64,000 nt of DNA from Limnoperna fortunei. Lineage: Eukaryota; Mollusca; Bivalvia; Mytilida; Modiolidae. Under the pieces are notes generated by a model. It was not told where the DNA came from, did no database searches, and worked only from the letters and a program-made list of their open reading frames with translations. A program made the translations under genes and the position numbers. Shown here one piece after another: positions 22,086-34,400 of this stretch. The stretch spans positions 59,737,640 through 59,801,639 of the forward strand of contig OX104112.1 in NCBI GenBank assembly GCA_944474755.1. The letters run 5' to 3'. Every line of letters begins with the position of its first letter. Position 1 is the first letter of the stretch.

Positions 22086-22839
22086 AGCTGTTTGGAGTTT
22101 GCCACACTCCTTGCACGATAAAGACCCTATAGTAGATTTCGAAAAAGCTATCATTCTGTAAAAACTTATCTAAGATAAAAGCCTAGTCTATGTGTAAATG
22201 AGCACAGCATCATATCCCTCTTGAATTATTTCTTAAATATGCGTCAATATACGTCAACGGTCTCTCAGCGTTTAGCATTCCTAACTCACATCCTCCAAGC
22301 CTTATCCATGTTAGTAATGACCACATCTGGATAGTTGGAATAAGGAACTTAAGGTTATTTCTCGGCGTGGATATACATTTTTGAAATTTATTATCTTGAT
22401 TGGTATAAGCATTATTTAAAGTGCGAAGTGTAAACTTTATATGAACTTTTCTCACTACTTTAAAATAATGCGAAAAAATGTTTATAAAATGCATATTCGG
22501 TGTCATTACACAATTTAAAGCTGTGTTTTTCATCTGACTTCCGCAACATTTTACCAGTCTAATGTAATTCTGAATCAGTATAATTTCTTCTTTCAGTGGT
22601 AATATTCTCCTTTCACTGGCAATATGACGTCATTATCATTCCAAATGACTTTTCTTAATATTCAACGGCAATTTTGTCTTGAAACTTATAACAAAATATA
22701 TTTAATCATCACTGCTGCGTATTTAATGCATAGCAAGAGATAAACTATGGACTATAGTTAAAACAATGAAAGCACAAAAAACATTTTATTAGAATATTCT
22801 CATTGTGCGACAGCAGCGAGCGACATGTAGGCGAATTGT

Positions 22840-23345
22840 ATGAAAAAAGGTCCATTACAGATAAGACGCCAACGAACTATGGCTCTAGACACATATAAAA
22901 TTGTAAACAAAATTGCACCTGTATGTCTACAACATCTCTTAAATGTTAAAGAATCTAAATATTCTTTCAGATATAACAATATTTTGGATGTACCACGTGT
23001 AAAAACAACAACTTATGGTAAGAAAAGCTTTAAATTTGCTGTAGCTGTAATGTGGAACAGCCTTCCAGACCATTTCAGGACTGAGGGCAGTTTTTCTCAG
23101 TTTAAAAGTCTCATTCAGTCCTGGAATGGATCTGACTGTCACTGTCCTGCTTGCAGGTAATTGATTTTTATCTTCTGCTTTAAACTGCTTAGTTATTTTT
23201 GTGTCCAAAGGTAAACTGAAAAAGCTGCAAAACCACACAGAAAGTGTTATTTGACACCTTGACCAAGTACGCACATGACGAAATATCCATAAGCATACTG
23301 CTGCGTTGTTATATGATATATTATGTTATGACTAAATGATGCTGT
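22840..23345 (+). pseudogene. 3' fragment of a non-LTR retrotransposon (RT C-terminus and 3' tail)
   Basis: 22840-23160 reads RRQRTMALDTYKIVNKIAP ... VPRVKTTTYGKKSFKFA ... MWNSLPDHFR ... CHCPAC, the conserved tail of CR1/jockey-like ORF2 proteins common in marine invertebrates. About 185 bp of 3' UTR follow, with an AT-rich simple tail (aaataaataaaaaat) near 23350, as expected of a 5'-truncated LINE insertion. The endonuclease and polymerase domains are missing. Confidence 0.82.
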
Positions 23346-23699
23346 GTAAATAAATAAAAAATAAAAATAATAATAATTGTTTTTTACCACTTTGGTCAAA
23401 AGAGCAACATTATTCTGAAATTGAAAACAACCAGGTTTTCACCAATACACTTCCCCATGGATATGGTTTTCATTGATTGATTAATTGATTGGATGTCTGC
23501 TTTACGTCCAGCGAGCAGTATTTCAGCTATATTCAGGACGGGAACAAGTTAACAAACAATAAATCAACGGAAAATGGGGGTGGGATGGGTCACAGCTAGG
23601 GAATACAATTTTGATTGCCACTGGAAAAGTATGGAGTTTTGGGGAAGGGCCGAAAATTTAGCCTTTTGTAGCGGCTACAATGAGCATACTCTTTTTCGA

Positions 23700-23890
23700 A
23701 ATCTACAAAAGGGTTCATTATCGTGCAAGGAGCGTGGCACTCTCCAAACACGTTACCCACTACGGTCCGCGGTCAGGTTTTCCATATTATGACCTGACAA
23801 CCCCACAACGACAGGGTCTCCCCTATCCGCCACCCGGGGACGCGCTGGGCTGCTCTGTGGGTCGAGCACTGGGAACCTTCCCAGTATGAT
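23700..23890 (+). repeat. Dispersed repeat copy ('gctctgtgggtcgagcactg')
   Basis: Contains tgcaaggagcgtggcactct, cctatccgcc and gctctgtgggtcgagcactg. Weaker relatives lie at 20440-20510, 22105-22140, 42240-42300 and 53283-53420, each with the 'gcaaggagyrtggca' or 'agctctgtgg' blocks. Confidence 0.6.
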
Positions 23891-23933
23891 CCCAGTCCCC
23901 ATATTGTACTAAATTATCAAATAACGCTTTCCC

Positions 23934-24000
23934 ATATGGTACGAAATCGCTATGGTACGAAATGGTTATGGTACGAAATGGTTTTGGTACGAAATGATTG
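23934..24000 (+). repeat. Short array of 'tatggtacgaaatggt', 4 units
   Basis: Consecutive 15-16-bp units with small changes. This resembles the subterminal repeats of the 25826-27116 element in layout but not in sequence. Confidence 0.75.
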
Positions 24001-24220
24001 GCAAATATGATAAGATAAGATAAGAAAGCTTTATTTTCATTCGGCATAATATATATGACAATATAACACAAACTCTATAGAGCTTTTTACCGAATAAGAA
24101 CACACAACAAACTATACAAAGACACATAAGGCATACATAACAACAATAGTATACACAAGACACACATATACATATGACATGACAATGCGATAATAAGACA
24201 TTAGACAATAATATAGGATT

Positions 24221-24362
24221 AAACACTGGTTTTAGGAAATTATCAATGTGTAAACTGCGGCGACTCACTCACAAACTAAATAAAGTCCGAAGGACTTTAT
24301 GTCAAGTTTGTGACGGAGTCGCCGCAGTTTACACATTGATAATTTCCTAAAACCCAGTGTTT
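24221..24362. repeat. 142-bp near-perfect palindrome (MITE-like hairpin)
   Basis: Left arm 24221-24265 (aaacactggttttaggaaat ... ctgcggcgact) matches the reverse complement of 24317-24362. Inside, cacaaact/agtttgtg and taaagtcc/ggacttta continue the stem to a loop of about 2 bases at ~24290. Confidence 0.92.
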
Positions 24363-24807
24363 AAGCCTTATAATTCTGTGAAATAATCGTTGCGATTTTA
24401 GAAACAGCAAAAACAGTTACAGAAACCCATCTAAATTGTATTTATATTATATTTTATTTGATATCTCAATCGATTTAATTGGAAACCATTGGGGCAGAGA
24501 AAACATCGTCCCCTCTCCATCCCCTCTCCATGACGATGCGCTAGGAGGACACCATCTTGTTTACATTGGATACTAAAAGTAGTCCGCTCAGAGGAAATAT
24601 CGATATATAAATTATCTGAGAAGACGCCATTTAAGTGTTTTTATCCAATCAAAGCACTTAATATAAATAAATTACAGCATGAATAGAATTATATATATAT
24701 ATGAAAACACAAAAACATACGTTTACATTTTAGGCACATAAAAAGCAGTGGCAAAATAAGACTATAGCAGAGATTAAAAGTGTTTATGACATATAAACTA
24801 AAAGCAT

Positions 24808-24925
24808 GAACATATTTGCAGGTAAATAATTTTATTGTTATATGTTATTCACACACACACACACACACCTGTGTGTGTGTGTGAATAACATAAAACAATA
24901 AAATTATTTATCTGCAAATATGTTC
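24808..24925. repeat. 118-bp palindrome centred on CA/TG repeats
   Basis: gaacatatttgcaggtaaat ... gttattc, then (CA)n, ct, (TG)n, then gaataac ... atctgcaaatatgttc. The arms are nearly perfect complements, and the (CA)n and (GT)n runs pair with each other. It lies ~350 bp upstream of the INTS8 ATG. Confidence 0.92.
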
Positions 24926-25274
24926 GTAATATGTTCTTGAGTGTGTCATACTGAAAAGTTGCAGTATATTTTCTTTCCTTTATTCAAAATTCTTTTTCGG
25001 AAGTATACAAGAGGTATCTCCCTTGAAGAGCAAGGTGCTTGTCAACAGCCGACGCAACTTTGTCACACGCTTTAATATAATAATGTCAGTGTTGTCATAC
25101 TAGAAATATGTGAACGGTTAATGCATCATTATGGAAGGTTGTAAAAATACTGTACACTAAAAATGCTCACTAGTGCAACAATTTCAAAGAAATTGTTTTC
25201 ATCTGATCTGTGGTAATCAGGTCTTTTTGTAACAAGTTGGAAGTTATATGCGGAAAAACTAATTGCCTTTAAAG

Positions 25275-25413
25275 ATGTCTGATATAGTAATGCCAGAAGG
25301 CCAGTTCTTGAGGAATGGTTCAGTGTCGTCTATGTCAATGTCAAATATCTCCTGGTTTGAGTTTCTATTGGATGAGCACAAGTTGGACAACCACTTAAAG
25401 CAAGAGAATCCAG
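25275..25413 (+). CDS. INTS8: INTS8 exon 1 (start codon, WFEF motif)
   Basis: The ATG at 25275 has A at -3. It encodes MSDIVMPEGQFLRNG ... SWFEFLLDEHKLDNHL. Donor gtaagt; phase 1 out. The N-terminal 26 residues are Ser/Met-rich and poorly conserved, so the exact start is moderately sure. Confidence 0.88.
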
Positions 25414-28400
25414 GTAAGTCATTTTAAAAATATTTTTTCAGTAACACAAACCAATTTATTTGCTGAAATTTCCTGTTTAGCTTTTGCCCATATGGTAACG
25501 AATTGGTGATTTTTCTTCTAAGACATTTCATAATGTGACATTTGTGGTCAGCAAGCCTGTCACTACTAGTCCATGGGAAGAACATTTACAGATGGGACAA
25601 CATGTTTTTTTTTATATTTTCCAACCATTGGAGTGATAATAGTTTTTTTCTAAAGCAATCACCGCCATACACCATGGTGGTATTCTGTGGTATATCATGT
25701 TCTGTCCACTACATATCATGGCCCACTGGTCAACTATGGTGGATTTTATAATTTTCTTTTATGTTTACACAGTTAAAAAAAATTCAAATGTTTCGATTTA
25801 ATTTAGAGATTTGGGGTGCAGGATTTTTCATCCCATAACCAGAACGGACCATAACCATAACGGACCATTACCAAATCGGACCATAACCAAAACGGACCAC
25901 CGAAAATATAAAATAGTCTATACAACTATTATCAACAAATAATAATTTAAAAATAATATAATTAGACAAATAATTACTTAATGTATTTTTAATTACAATT
26001 AATTAAGAAAAATAATTACCATTATTTCAACGTTTACAATGATTATTCATTATAAACTAATAATTAATTTTAAATGATTATAAGAATGTGTTCTAACATA
26101 ATTAAGAGAAATTAAGATAATTAAGATTTAATGCTTTTGATAATAGTTTTACCAAAGTAATGTAGGCTTGAATTGGGTTAAGATCTTACAAGCTCCTCCT
26201 GGGAAATTATTGCAGCCAAAATACAATCGACGATAAAGAGTTGGGAAAACAGGAACCTTGATTTTACATCAAAGATAAATGTTATTCAAACATATATTTT
26301 AAGCAAAGTGTTGTTTGTTGGGAGAATTGTGCCTCCATCTCAAAAAATCATTAATACGATAATTATATATAACTTTTTATAGAGCAGAGGACCTGAATTA
26401 ATAAAAAAAAGTCTTATAAAAAATCGAATCAGGAGGAATACAAATGCCAAATATAACGGTAAAAATTAAAGCTATGTGGTTTTTTTTAATTTAGTTAATG
26501 AATTGTCTTATTAATATGTAATCTGTGGACTTTGTTGTTATGCGAACTGTCATTGAAATGTCATTACAAATAAAAATTATTACAGATAGAAAGTACTTAC
26601 TTCGGTAAATGCAAACATCGAACTAATTATCGCGCAATAGCTCAGTAAACCGTACCTGAAATTAGTTATAACGCCACGTGTGATACAATGCAATGATTTG
26701 AGTTATGAAAATTCTCTTCACTATCTTGATACCTTGATCTGTGTGACGTCATTATAAGTCTTCAGACTTCTATAGTCACCTCGCTTGAAAACTAGTTATA
26801 TAACAACTTATAAAACCCTTGCACATGTTGAATTGAAGTTGATGTTTTTTAATTTATAGATATACTATGGCAATATACATTACGACAATCCAATTAAAGA
26901 GTTAAAAACCAATAATAATTATAATTGGGTTATGATGTGATGATAAGCAATTAAGATAACAATTACACAAATTTACAAAAAAAAACTAATTCAAATGTTG
27001 AAACACATTTATTATATAGAGAAACTAAGCAAAAAATTAATAACACATTTATTTCATATGGTCCGTTTTGGCTTTGGTCCGATTTGGTTATGGTCCGTTT
27101 TGGTTATGGGATGAAACGTCATGTAATCAGAGATTTGTTTAAAAATATGCTGTTTTAATATGTTTGTTCCAAAACTAAATCAATCTGTGTTTTTGCTAAC
27201 CTATTTAGAATACGTTTAGTTTATTGTCATTGATTTAGATTGAAAGGAATTATCTTGAACATGTTGAAGTGTTCTGAAAGGTTTGAAGTGAACACTGTAT
27301 TTTGCCCTTAAAATTGTTATATTTTAACTTCAGATCTGTACTATTGTATCATCAAAATTTCCATATCAGCACCTATGATAATACATGTAATTTTGCAACC
27401 CTAGAAACTTTTACCAGATGTTAATTGTGTTACACCCTTAAATCAATCAATTACATAGGTATTGTCCACTGTAATCATCAGAAATGTCAGAACAGATGTA
27501 AATATCTATGCATATTTTATTGTTTGACGAATGAACAGTAATTCAACACAATGTCATTCAAAAACACAGAAACTGCTAGCAGTTAATGTTAAAGGGAACT
27601 TCATATACATGTAAAATGTACATGTATATTGTTTACATCTATTTGAAAACTTTTCAATTTTACGTATGATATAACTACATGTAGCTCAGAAGCGCATCAC
27701 AACTTTTTGACAGAAACCTGTGATATTAATTGTTAATATTTCAAAATGCCATTGCCCGTGGTAAATCTTGTTTGTACAAGAATTTTGTGTACTTAAATCT
27801 TCATTCAGCCTTGTGAAATGGGTGCCTGTACCATTTCTTAGGTAAACTATGTCACGAATATTGCTCATAAACTTATCACATGTTTATTATTCTTGCTGCA
27901 TGTTGGCTTTATTTTATTAATTTATTATAAGATCCCAGCCTGTTATTAAATTTTATAAAACGATAATTGTTCTAAACTCTTGTTTGTCTGCATTTGTTCA
28001 AACAACTTGGGCTTTTAATACAAAAAAGAAAAGGATTGCCACTCAACAATTATTAACAATTTGATGTAAATAAAAGAAAAAAATGTAACAACTGCAAAAT
28101 TTAGTATGTTTATGGTCTCCTCCACTTCTCCCTAGATATATAGATACATAGAGATACATATTGTCTTCCTGAAGTCTCCCTATCAGGGCCTCACTTCTCC
28201 TTGTTGCCAAGGAGAGTACCCTACTTTTTTAGAGTGTGTACTGTGGTGACCCCTGGATATTAGATTTGATTTTAATGAATGTACAACAAAACACATGTTG
28301 CATAAAAAGGGTTGAAGTCCGTTGAACAGTGCTGAAATTTGTAAAATTGTACATTTTAGTACATCTTCATCAAACGCCTAAATCCTTATACTAGTACAAG

Positions 28401-31400
28401 TTTATTTATTTTGTTTTATGTCAGCCAGTTAAGTAATGACAATTAGTAGATCTTGCAATTCAGACTTCATTGTTTTAAATTTAAAATGTAATTTAAAATT
28501 TAAACACTGCTTTCATTTTAAAATATTTATATATGTACATTGTAGTGCTTATGTTTAATTTTATATTTGTACTAGTACTTCATTTCAAACATCCTCAATA
28601 TTGCTGAAATATTGTTTGTTGCATCAACCAATCAATCATCTTTACGGTTTGTAATTCTACCATGTGAACAGAAAATTTGTTCATTACCATGTTTATTGCG
28701 TTTTTTTATCATTGTAAATGCCACTCATTTTATTGCCATAGTAAGTAATCAAACAAAAAATTCTTTTAGATCCATCACCATGCCAGCTTATCATACAGTT
28801 TCTTCAACAAGCTGAGGCTAATTTAGCTGCAAGTACTGCTTTGATGAGAGATTCTGCTGTTCCACACACCCCTAATGGTCAGAATGGAACAGATGAAGCA
28901 GGTATAATTATGATATTATTATGTGATAATTTATGTATTGGCATACATGTAGTTATTGGTCCAAGGCTTAAGCTTGCTGTATTGGCCTGAGGCACAGCTG
29001 AAGGACAATACAGCTGGCCAAGGACTAGTTATTTCTATATTGGACTGGATCACCAAAATTTATCATTTTGGCAGTTTAACTGTTATTTAAGTGAATATTA
29101 TAGTACATGTAGTTAATTAATAATTGCTTGTTATCAAGTTGTTATTAAACATGTTAAAAGTTCATCTACAATCGTTAGGCCAAAATATAATGATAGTGTC
29201 CTTAAAATTTGTGGAGGTTTGTTGCTTAATTTTGGCATTTTATTGGAAGCTCCGAATAAACTGGAAGAAACTACAACCAAAATAAAAACTTATTTAAAGT
29301 AAATATGTTAAGCTAAAGAAAAAAATTAACACTTCTTGTAAACAAACATTGTTTACTGAAGGTTTTGTGCCATTTTAAATAATATGATAAATTGGTGAGA
29401 GTACAAAATCTATTTCCTGTATTAGTAATTTAAATATATTATTGCTGTATATATTCAACCTGAGTAAATATTAGACCTAAGGAAGGCTTTTATCAATAAT
29501 CGGCATGGATTATAATACCGGTATAACTGCTCTTTATTGACATTATTGGTTGTCTGTTATGGAACAATACACCTATTGTGGGTCATTTAACTACTTTTCT
29601 GACAACTTTTTCTCAAATGTTAAAATTTTTCAGCTGTTAAAGAATAAGTTTTTTTAAGTACTGTCAACATAAAAAAAAAATAAAAGTCGAGAACCTGTTC
29701 CTTTAAAATATTTCCTAAATTAATGACTCAAAAATTTTATTGAAGGGCAAGAATTGAAAATTTGAGAAGATTACTTGTAAATTAAAATGAATGTACACCT
29801 GTTGAATTGACTTGATTTTTGATAAGAATTATCAATGACTGATCCCTGTTTAATTGGCAATTTGTCCATCAAACGCAGGAGACTATTTAACATTTACTTG
29901 TACTGTCTATAGGGGGTCATAATGTTCCTGTGTAGGTACATGTAGGGCCATCTACAACAATATATATATAATTTTTGGTTTGCAGTTTTGTGACTCACCC
30001 AACAAATTTGGCACTAGCAACAAATTTTTATTAAGATTTTTGAATTGGACATTTTTGTTAAAACTGTCTTAAGCATGTTTTAAAAGAACAGGCAATGTCA
30101 AACATTTTTGTGACATATATTCCTGGAAAACTTATGTGAAAATTTTTTGCCAAACCACAATGGAGTCGCCAGTTATTTAAGCTATCAAAATGATTATGTC
30201 TGCGATCAGTTATATACAGATAATGTATGTAGAACACTTTCATATGGCACTTTAATTGAAGTATAATATAGTTTGTTTGTTTGATGGTGTTTTAACGCCA
30301 CTTTCAGCAATTTTTCAGCTATATCATGGCGTCCAGTTTTTATTGGGGGGAGGAAGCCGGAGTACCCTGAGAAAACCCCCGATCTGCGGTAGGAAAACTG
30401 GCAATCCTTGTCAATTAAGATTGGAGTCGAGTACACCCTGCCTGCAGTGAGAATCGAACCCGCAATCTCAGTGTTGACAGACCACGTGATCAATAGAAGA
30501 CGAACTATCTTGACCACTCGGCCACAGAGGCCCCTAGTATAATATAGAAATTTCTAATATACATGTTTACTTGTATGGTATCTCTTTATCAGAACATTAT
30601 TAAAGTAAAGAAAACATATGATGTTGCATGTTTTTATACCCCGCTTCGAAGAAAAGGGGGTATACTGTTTTACCCTTGTCGCACTTGTCCTTCTGTCCAT
30701 CCGTTCCTAACAAAAAATTTCTGTCACAATTTTCTAAGCATTTATAGGATGCAGAAGCCTGATATTTTGCATATTGTTTTATACTATAGTACAATATGGT
30801 GTATAGCGATTTTATGTTCCTGGATCATCAACTTCCTGTTCACAGAATACTTAGATTTTTACACATATTTGACATACATGCAAAGTTTCCGTCACAGTTT
30901 TCTAAGCAACTATATAGGATGCAGAAGCCTGATATTTTGCATATTGCTTTATCCTTTAGTACCATATTGTTTATAGCGATTTTTTTCTCCATGGTAATCT
31001 ACCTCCTGTTTACCGAATACTTAGATTTTTACAGTCACAAAATTTTTGTGTCAGCAGGGTATCACTAGTAAGCATTAGCTCACAGTCCACACTTGTTTTT
31101 TTTCTAAAATTATAGAAAATTGTACGCCGTAAAAAGCTGTGTATAGTCAGCATTTACGTATTGTCCGCACCCCTTTCTTGGGCCAGAAAACTGGGGAAAA
31201 ATTCGTATATGCATGTACAATCCGCATGCAAAAAATGTCAAAAAACGTCTCAAGATAAAGACATTGAGTCCGACAACAAAATGGCGACCGCCATTGACCA
31301 CATTCAACAGGACGAAACATACTCTATCGAGTCTGTATTTATGTATAATCCGCACCATTCCTTTCCAACTTAGATTAAAAGAAAAAGGCCGCGGACAATA

Positions 31401-34400
31401 CGACCCTAAATAAGGTTTATGCTTTTTGTTTTTATCTGGCAAATTATTAATAATATTTATAACTAATTAAAATGTTACTTACTAGTACAAGTACATTTTT
31501 GTATACCATAAAATAATATTGTCAGGAAATCATGATGACTAAGTTACATACAATATTACATCTATTATATTACAGAACATGAAGTTATAAAGAATGTTTC
31601 TTTCAAATTAATATCCTGTAATATAACAATGAAATTGAATTATATATACATGTATATATAGAGACAAATAGCATCTACCACAAGTAGAAAAGTGAGACAA
31701 ATAAAATCACAAGTGGAAAGCGAAACAAGAAAATCTCAAACCCAGGGGAAAAGATATCTTGTCCATCCCGAGGCTCTGCCTAGTCATTGGGCAAACAGAT
31801 ATCTTTTCCTGCAGGTTTGAGATTTTCTCGAATCTGCTTCCCACGAGTGATTTGATACTTTTTCTCACCCCAGTTCCAGATTTTTTAGGCATTTCTTCAG
31901 TATGCTTGGTAGCCATTTGTGTATACATAACTTGTGTTAATGGCAGGAAATGAATGAACAATTAAATCCGTATATGAGATGCCACAGTGCAAGTTTTGCA
32001 ACTTCATATAGAACAAAGACTTGTTTTGATATTTGGTGTGATAAATCGATAAAAAATGTTCGGCAGCAAGAGGGTTAAATTGGCTAAAGTGATTTGATAT
32101 TTTTCTCACTAGATTTCTAGCTTTTTAGCTCACCTGACCCAAAGGGTCATGTGAGCTATTGTTATCACTTTGCGTCCTTCGGCGTCGTCGGCGTCGGCGT
32201 CTGTAAACTTTTTACATTTTAATCTTCTTCTCTGAAACCACTTGGCCAATTGCAACCAAACTTGGACATAATGTTCATTGGATGGACCTTTACAAAGTTT
32301 GTGTTTTTTATTTTGATTGGTAAACCAATATGGCCGCCACCTCAAGACTTAGTTTAACATAGGACCCTATGGGAAAAAAGTTTAAAAGGGCTTCTTCTCT
32401 GAAACCGTTTAACCAATCAAAACAAAACTTACTAGCAATATTGTTTGGATGGTCCTCTATAAAGTTTGTGTTTTTTATGGCAATTGGAAATTCAAAATGG
32501 CTGCCTACCGCAGGACTTAATTTAACATTGGACCCTATGGGAAAAAGTTTAAAAGGCTTCTTCTCTGAAACCAGTCAACCAATGGAAACAAAACTTACTA
32601 GCTATATTGTTTGGATGGTCCTCTATAAAGTTTGTGTTTTTTATCCCTATAGGCAATTCAAAATGGCCACCACCGCAGGACTTTGTTTAACATTGAACCC
32701 TATGGGAAAAAAGTTTAAAATGGCTTCTTCTCTGAAACCAGTTAACCAATCGAATCAAAACTTACTACCAATATTGTTTGGTTGGTCCTTTATAAAGTTA
32801 AGGTTTTTCATGCCTATTGGAAAATCAAAATGGATGCCACCAAAGGACTTAGTTTAACATATGACCCTATGGGGTAAAGTTAAAAAAGGCGTCTTCTCTG
32901 AAACTGGTTAGCCAATGTAAACAATACTTACTACCAATATTGTTTGGATGGTCTTCTATAAAGTTTATTTTTTTTATGACAATTGGAAATTCAAAATGGC
33001 CACCAACGCAGGACGTAGTTTAACATAGGACCCTATGGGAAAAAAGTTGAAAAGGCTTCTTCTCTGAAATCGGTTAACCAATCAAAACAAAACTTACTAG
33101 CAATATTGTTTGGATGGTCCTCTATAAAGTTCATGTTTTTTATCCCAATTAGAAATTCAAAATGGCCGCCCCTGCAGGACTTGGTTTAACATTGGACCCT
33201 ATGAGAAAAAATTTTAAAAGGGCTTCTTCTCTGAAACCGTTTAACCAATCAAAACAAAACTTACTAGCAATATTGTTTGGAAGGTCCTGTATAAAGTTTG
33301 TGTTTTTATGGCAATTGGAAATTCAAAATGGCTGCTACCGCAGGACTTAGTTTAACATAGGACCCTATGGGAAAAAGTTTTTAAAGGCTTCTTCTCTGAA
33401 ACCGGTTAATCAATCAAAACAAAACTTACTAGCAATATTGTTTGGATGGTCCTCTATAAAGTTTATGTTTATTATGGCAATTGGAAATTCAAAATGGCCG
33501 CCACCGCTGCAGGACTTAGTTTAACATAGAACCCTATGGGCAAGTAAAAAAAATCTTCTCTATACAACCGGTTAACCAATGGAAACAAAGGTTTTTAGTA
33601 ATATTGTTTGGATGGTCCTATTTAAAGTTTATTGAAAATTATAAGACTTACTTTAACATCGGGGAAATGCGGTTTTTCATTGCCTATAAAATCAGGTGAG
33701 CGATACAGGCTCTTAAGAGCCTCTGGTTATGCATTTATTCAGTATTTTCGGTAGCTGTTATTGTATACATTTATATTTGTGATGTCGTAATAAGCTATCT
33801 CACCCAGTGAGATAAAGAAATCTCACTAACAGGAAGTCACAACATATTTCTATATCTGGATTGATGGAAAGAAAGAGCTTTTAAAGTAAAATAAGACAAG
33901 GAAATATATTGTACTTGTACATGTATCATGTTCAAGTTGTCTTCATTATTAAACTCTTAATGTATTTAAAATGAGTAACTGTACTTTCAAAAAGTTATGA
34001 AGAATTTTTTTGCGTGATTGATGCGCATGCATATGTGTATACTTTTACAGTAGATATGTCTTTCATTGTTATGATTTGGTGTTTGTTTTATGTCCAGAGA
34101 GCAGTATCATTTGAGTTTCAGACCTTCACGTATATACAATGTATTATAATTGAACCATTTCAATTTTATTTTAGCAAAATTGATTATTGGAATTAAATTG
34201 TTTAAAATCATTCTTTATTGATTTTAACATACACCACTACAAATACCTAATCAATTGACATATTTTCACACAACGACACTATTACAACAACTCCATGGCA
34301 GTTCAAAATATTTCAATTTATGTCCACGGAGATCATACCGATGACAAAGAATTTCACTTAATGTTTCTCAGTCATCTGAATCTCGTCCTTTGTTAAATGA

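Larger units (their letters stand above)
19121..25274. other. Divergent intergenic region between F-box/E2 and INTS8 starts
   Basis: No intact gene is seen. Contents: repeats of the 'tggtacgaaatgg' motif (19430-19625, 23934-24000), a direct duplication (19904-20335, 21625-22085), two reverse-transcriptase relics, a dispersed repeat at 23700-23890 and two palindromes. The last ~300 bp before 25275 look unique and may hold the INTS8 promoter and 5' UTR; I see no clear TATA box or initiator. Confidence 0.6.

Noticed and set aside
32369..33350. Plus-strand open frames of 162 and 62 codons with repeated 'FNQSKQNLLAILFG'
   Set aside because: They are translations of the ~166-bp units inside repeat copy C, with no splice context or domain.
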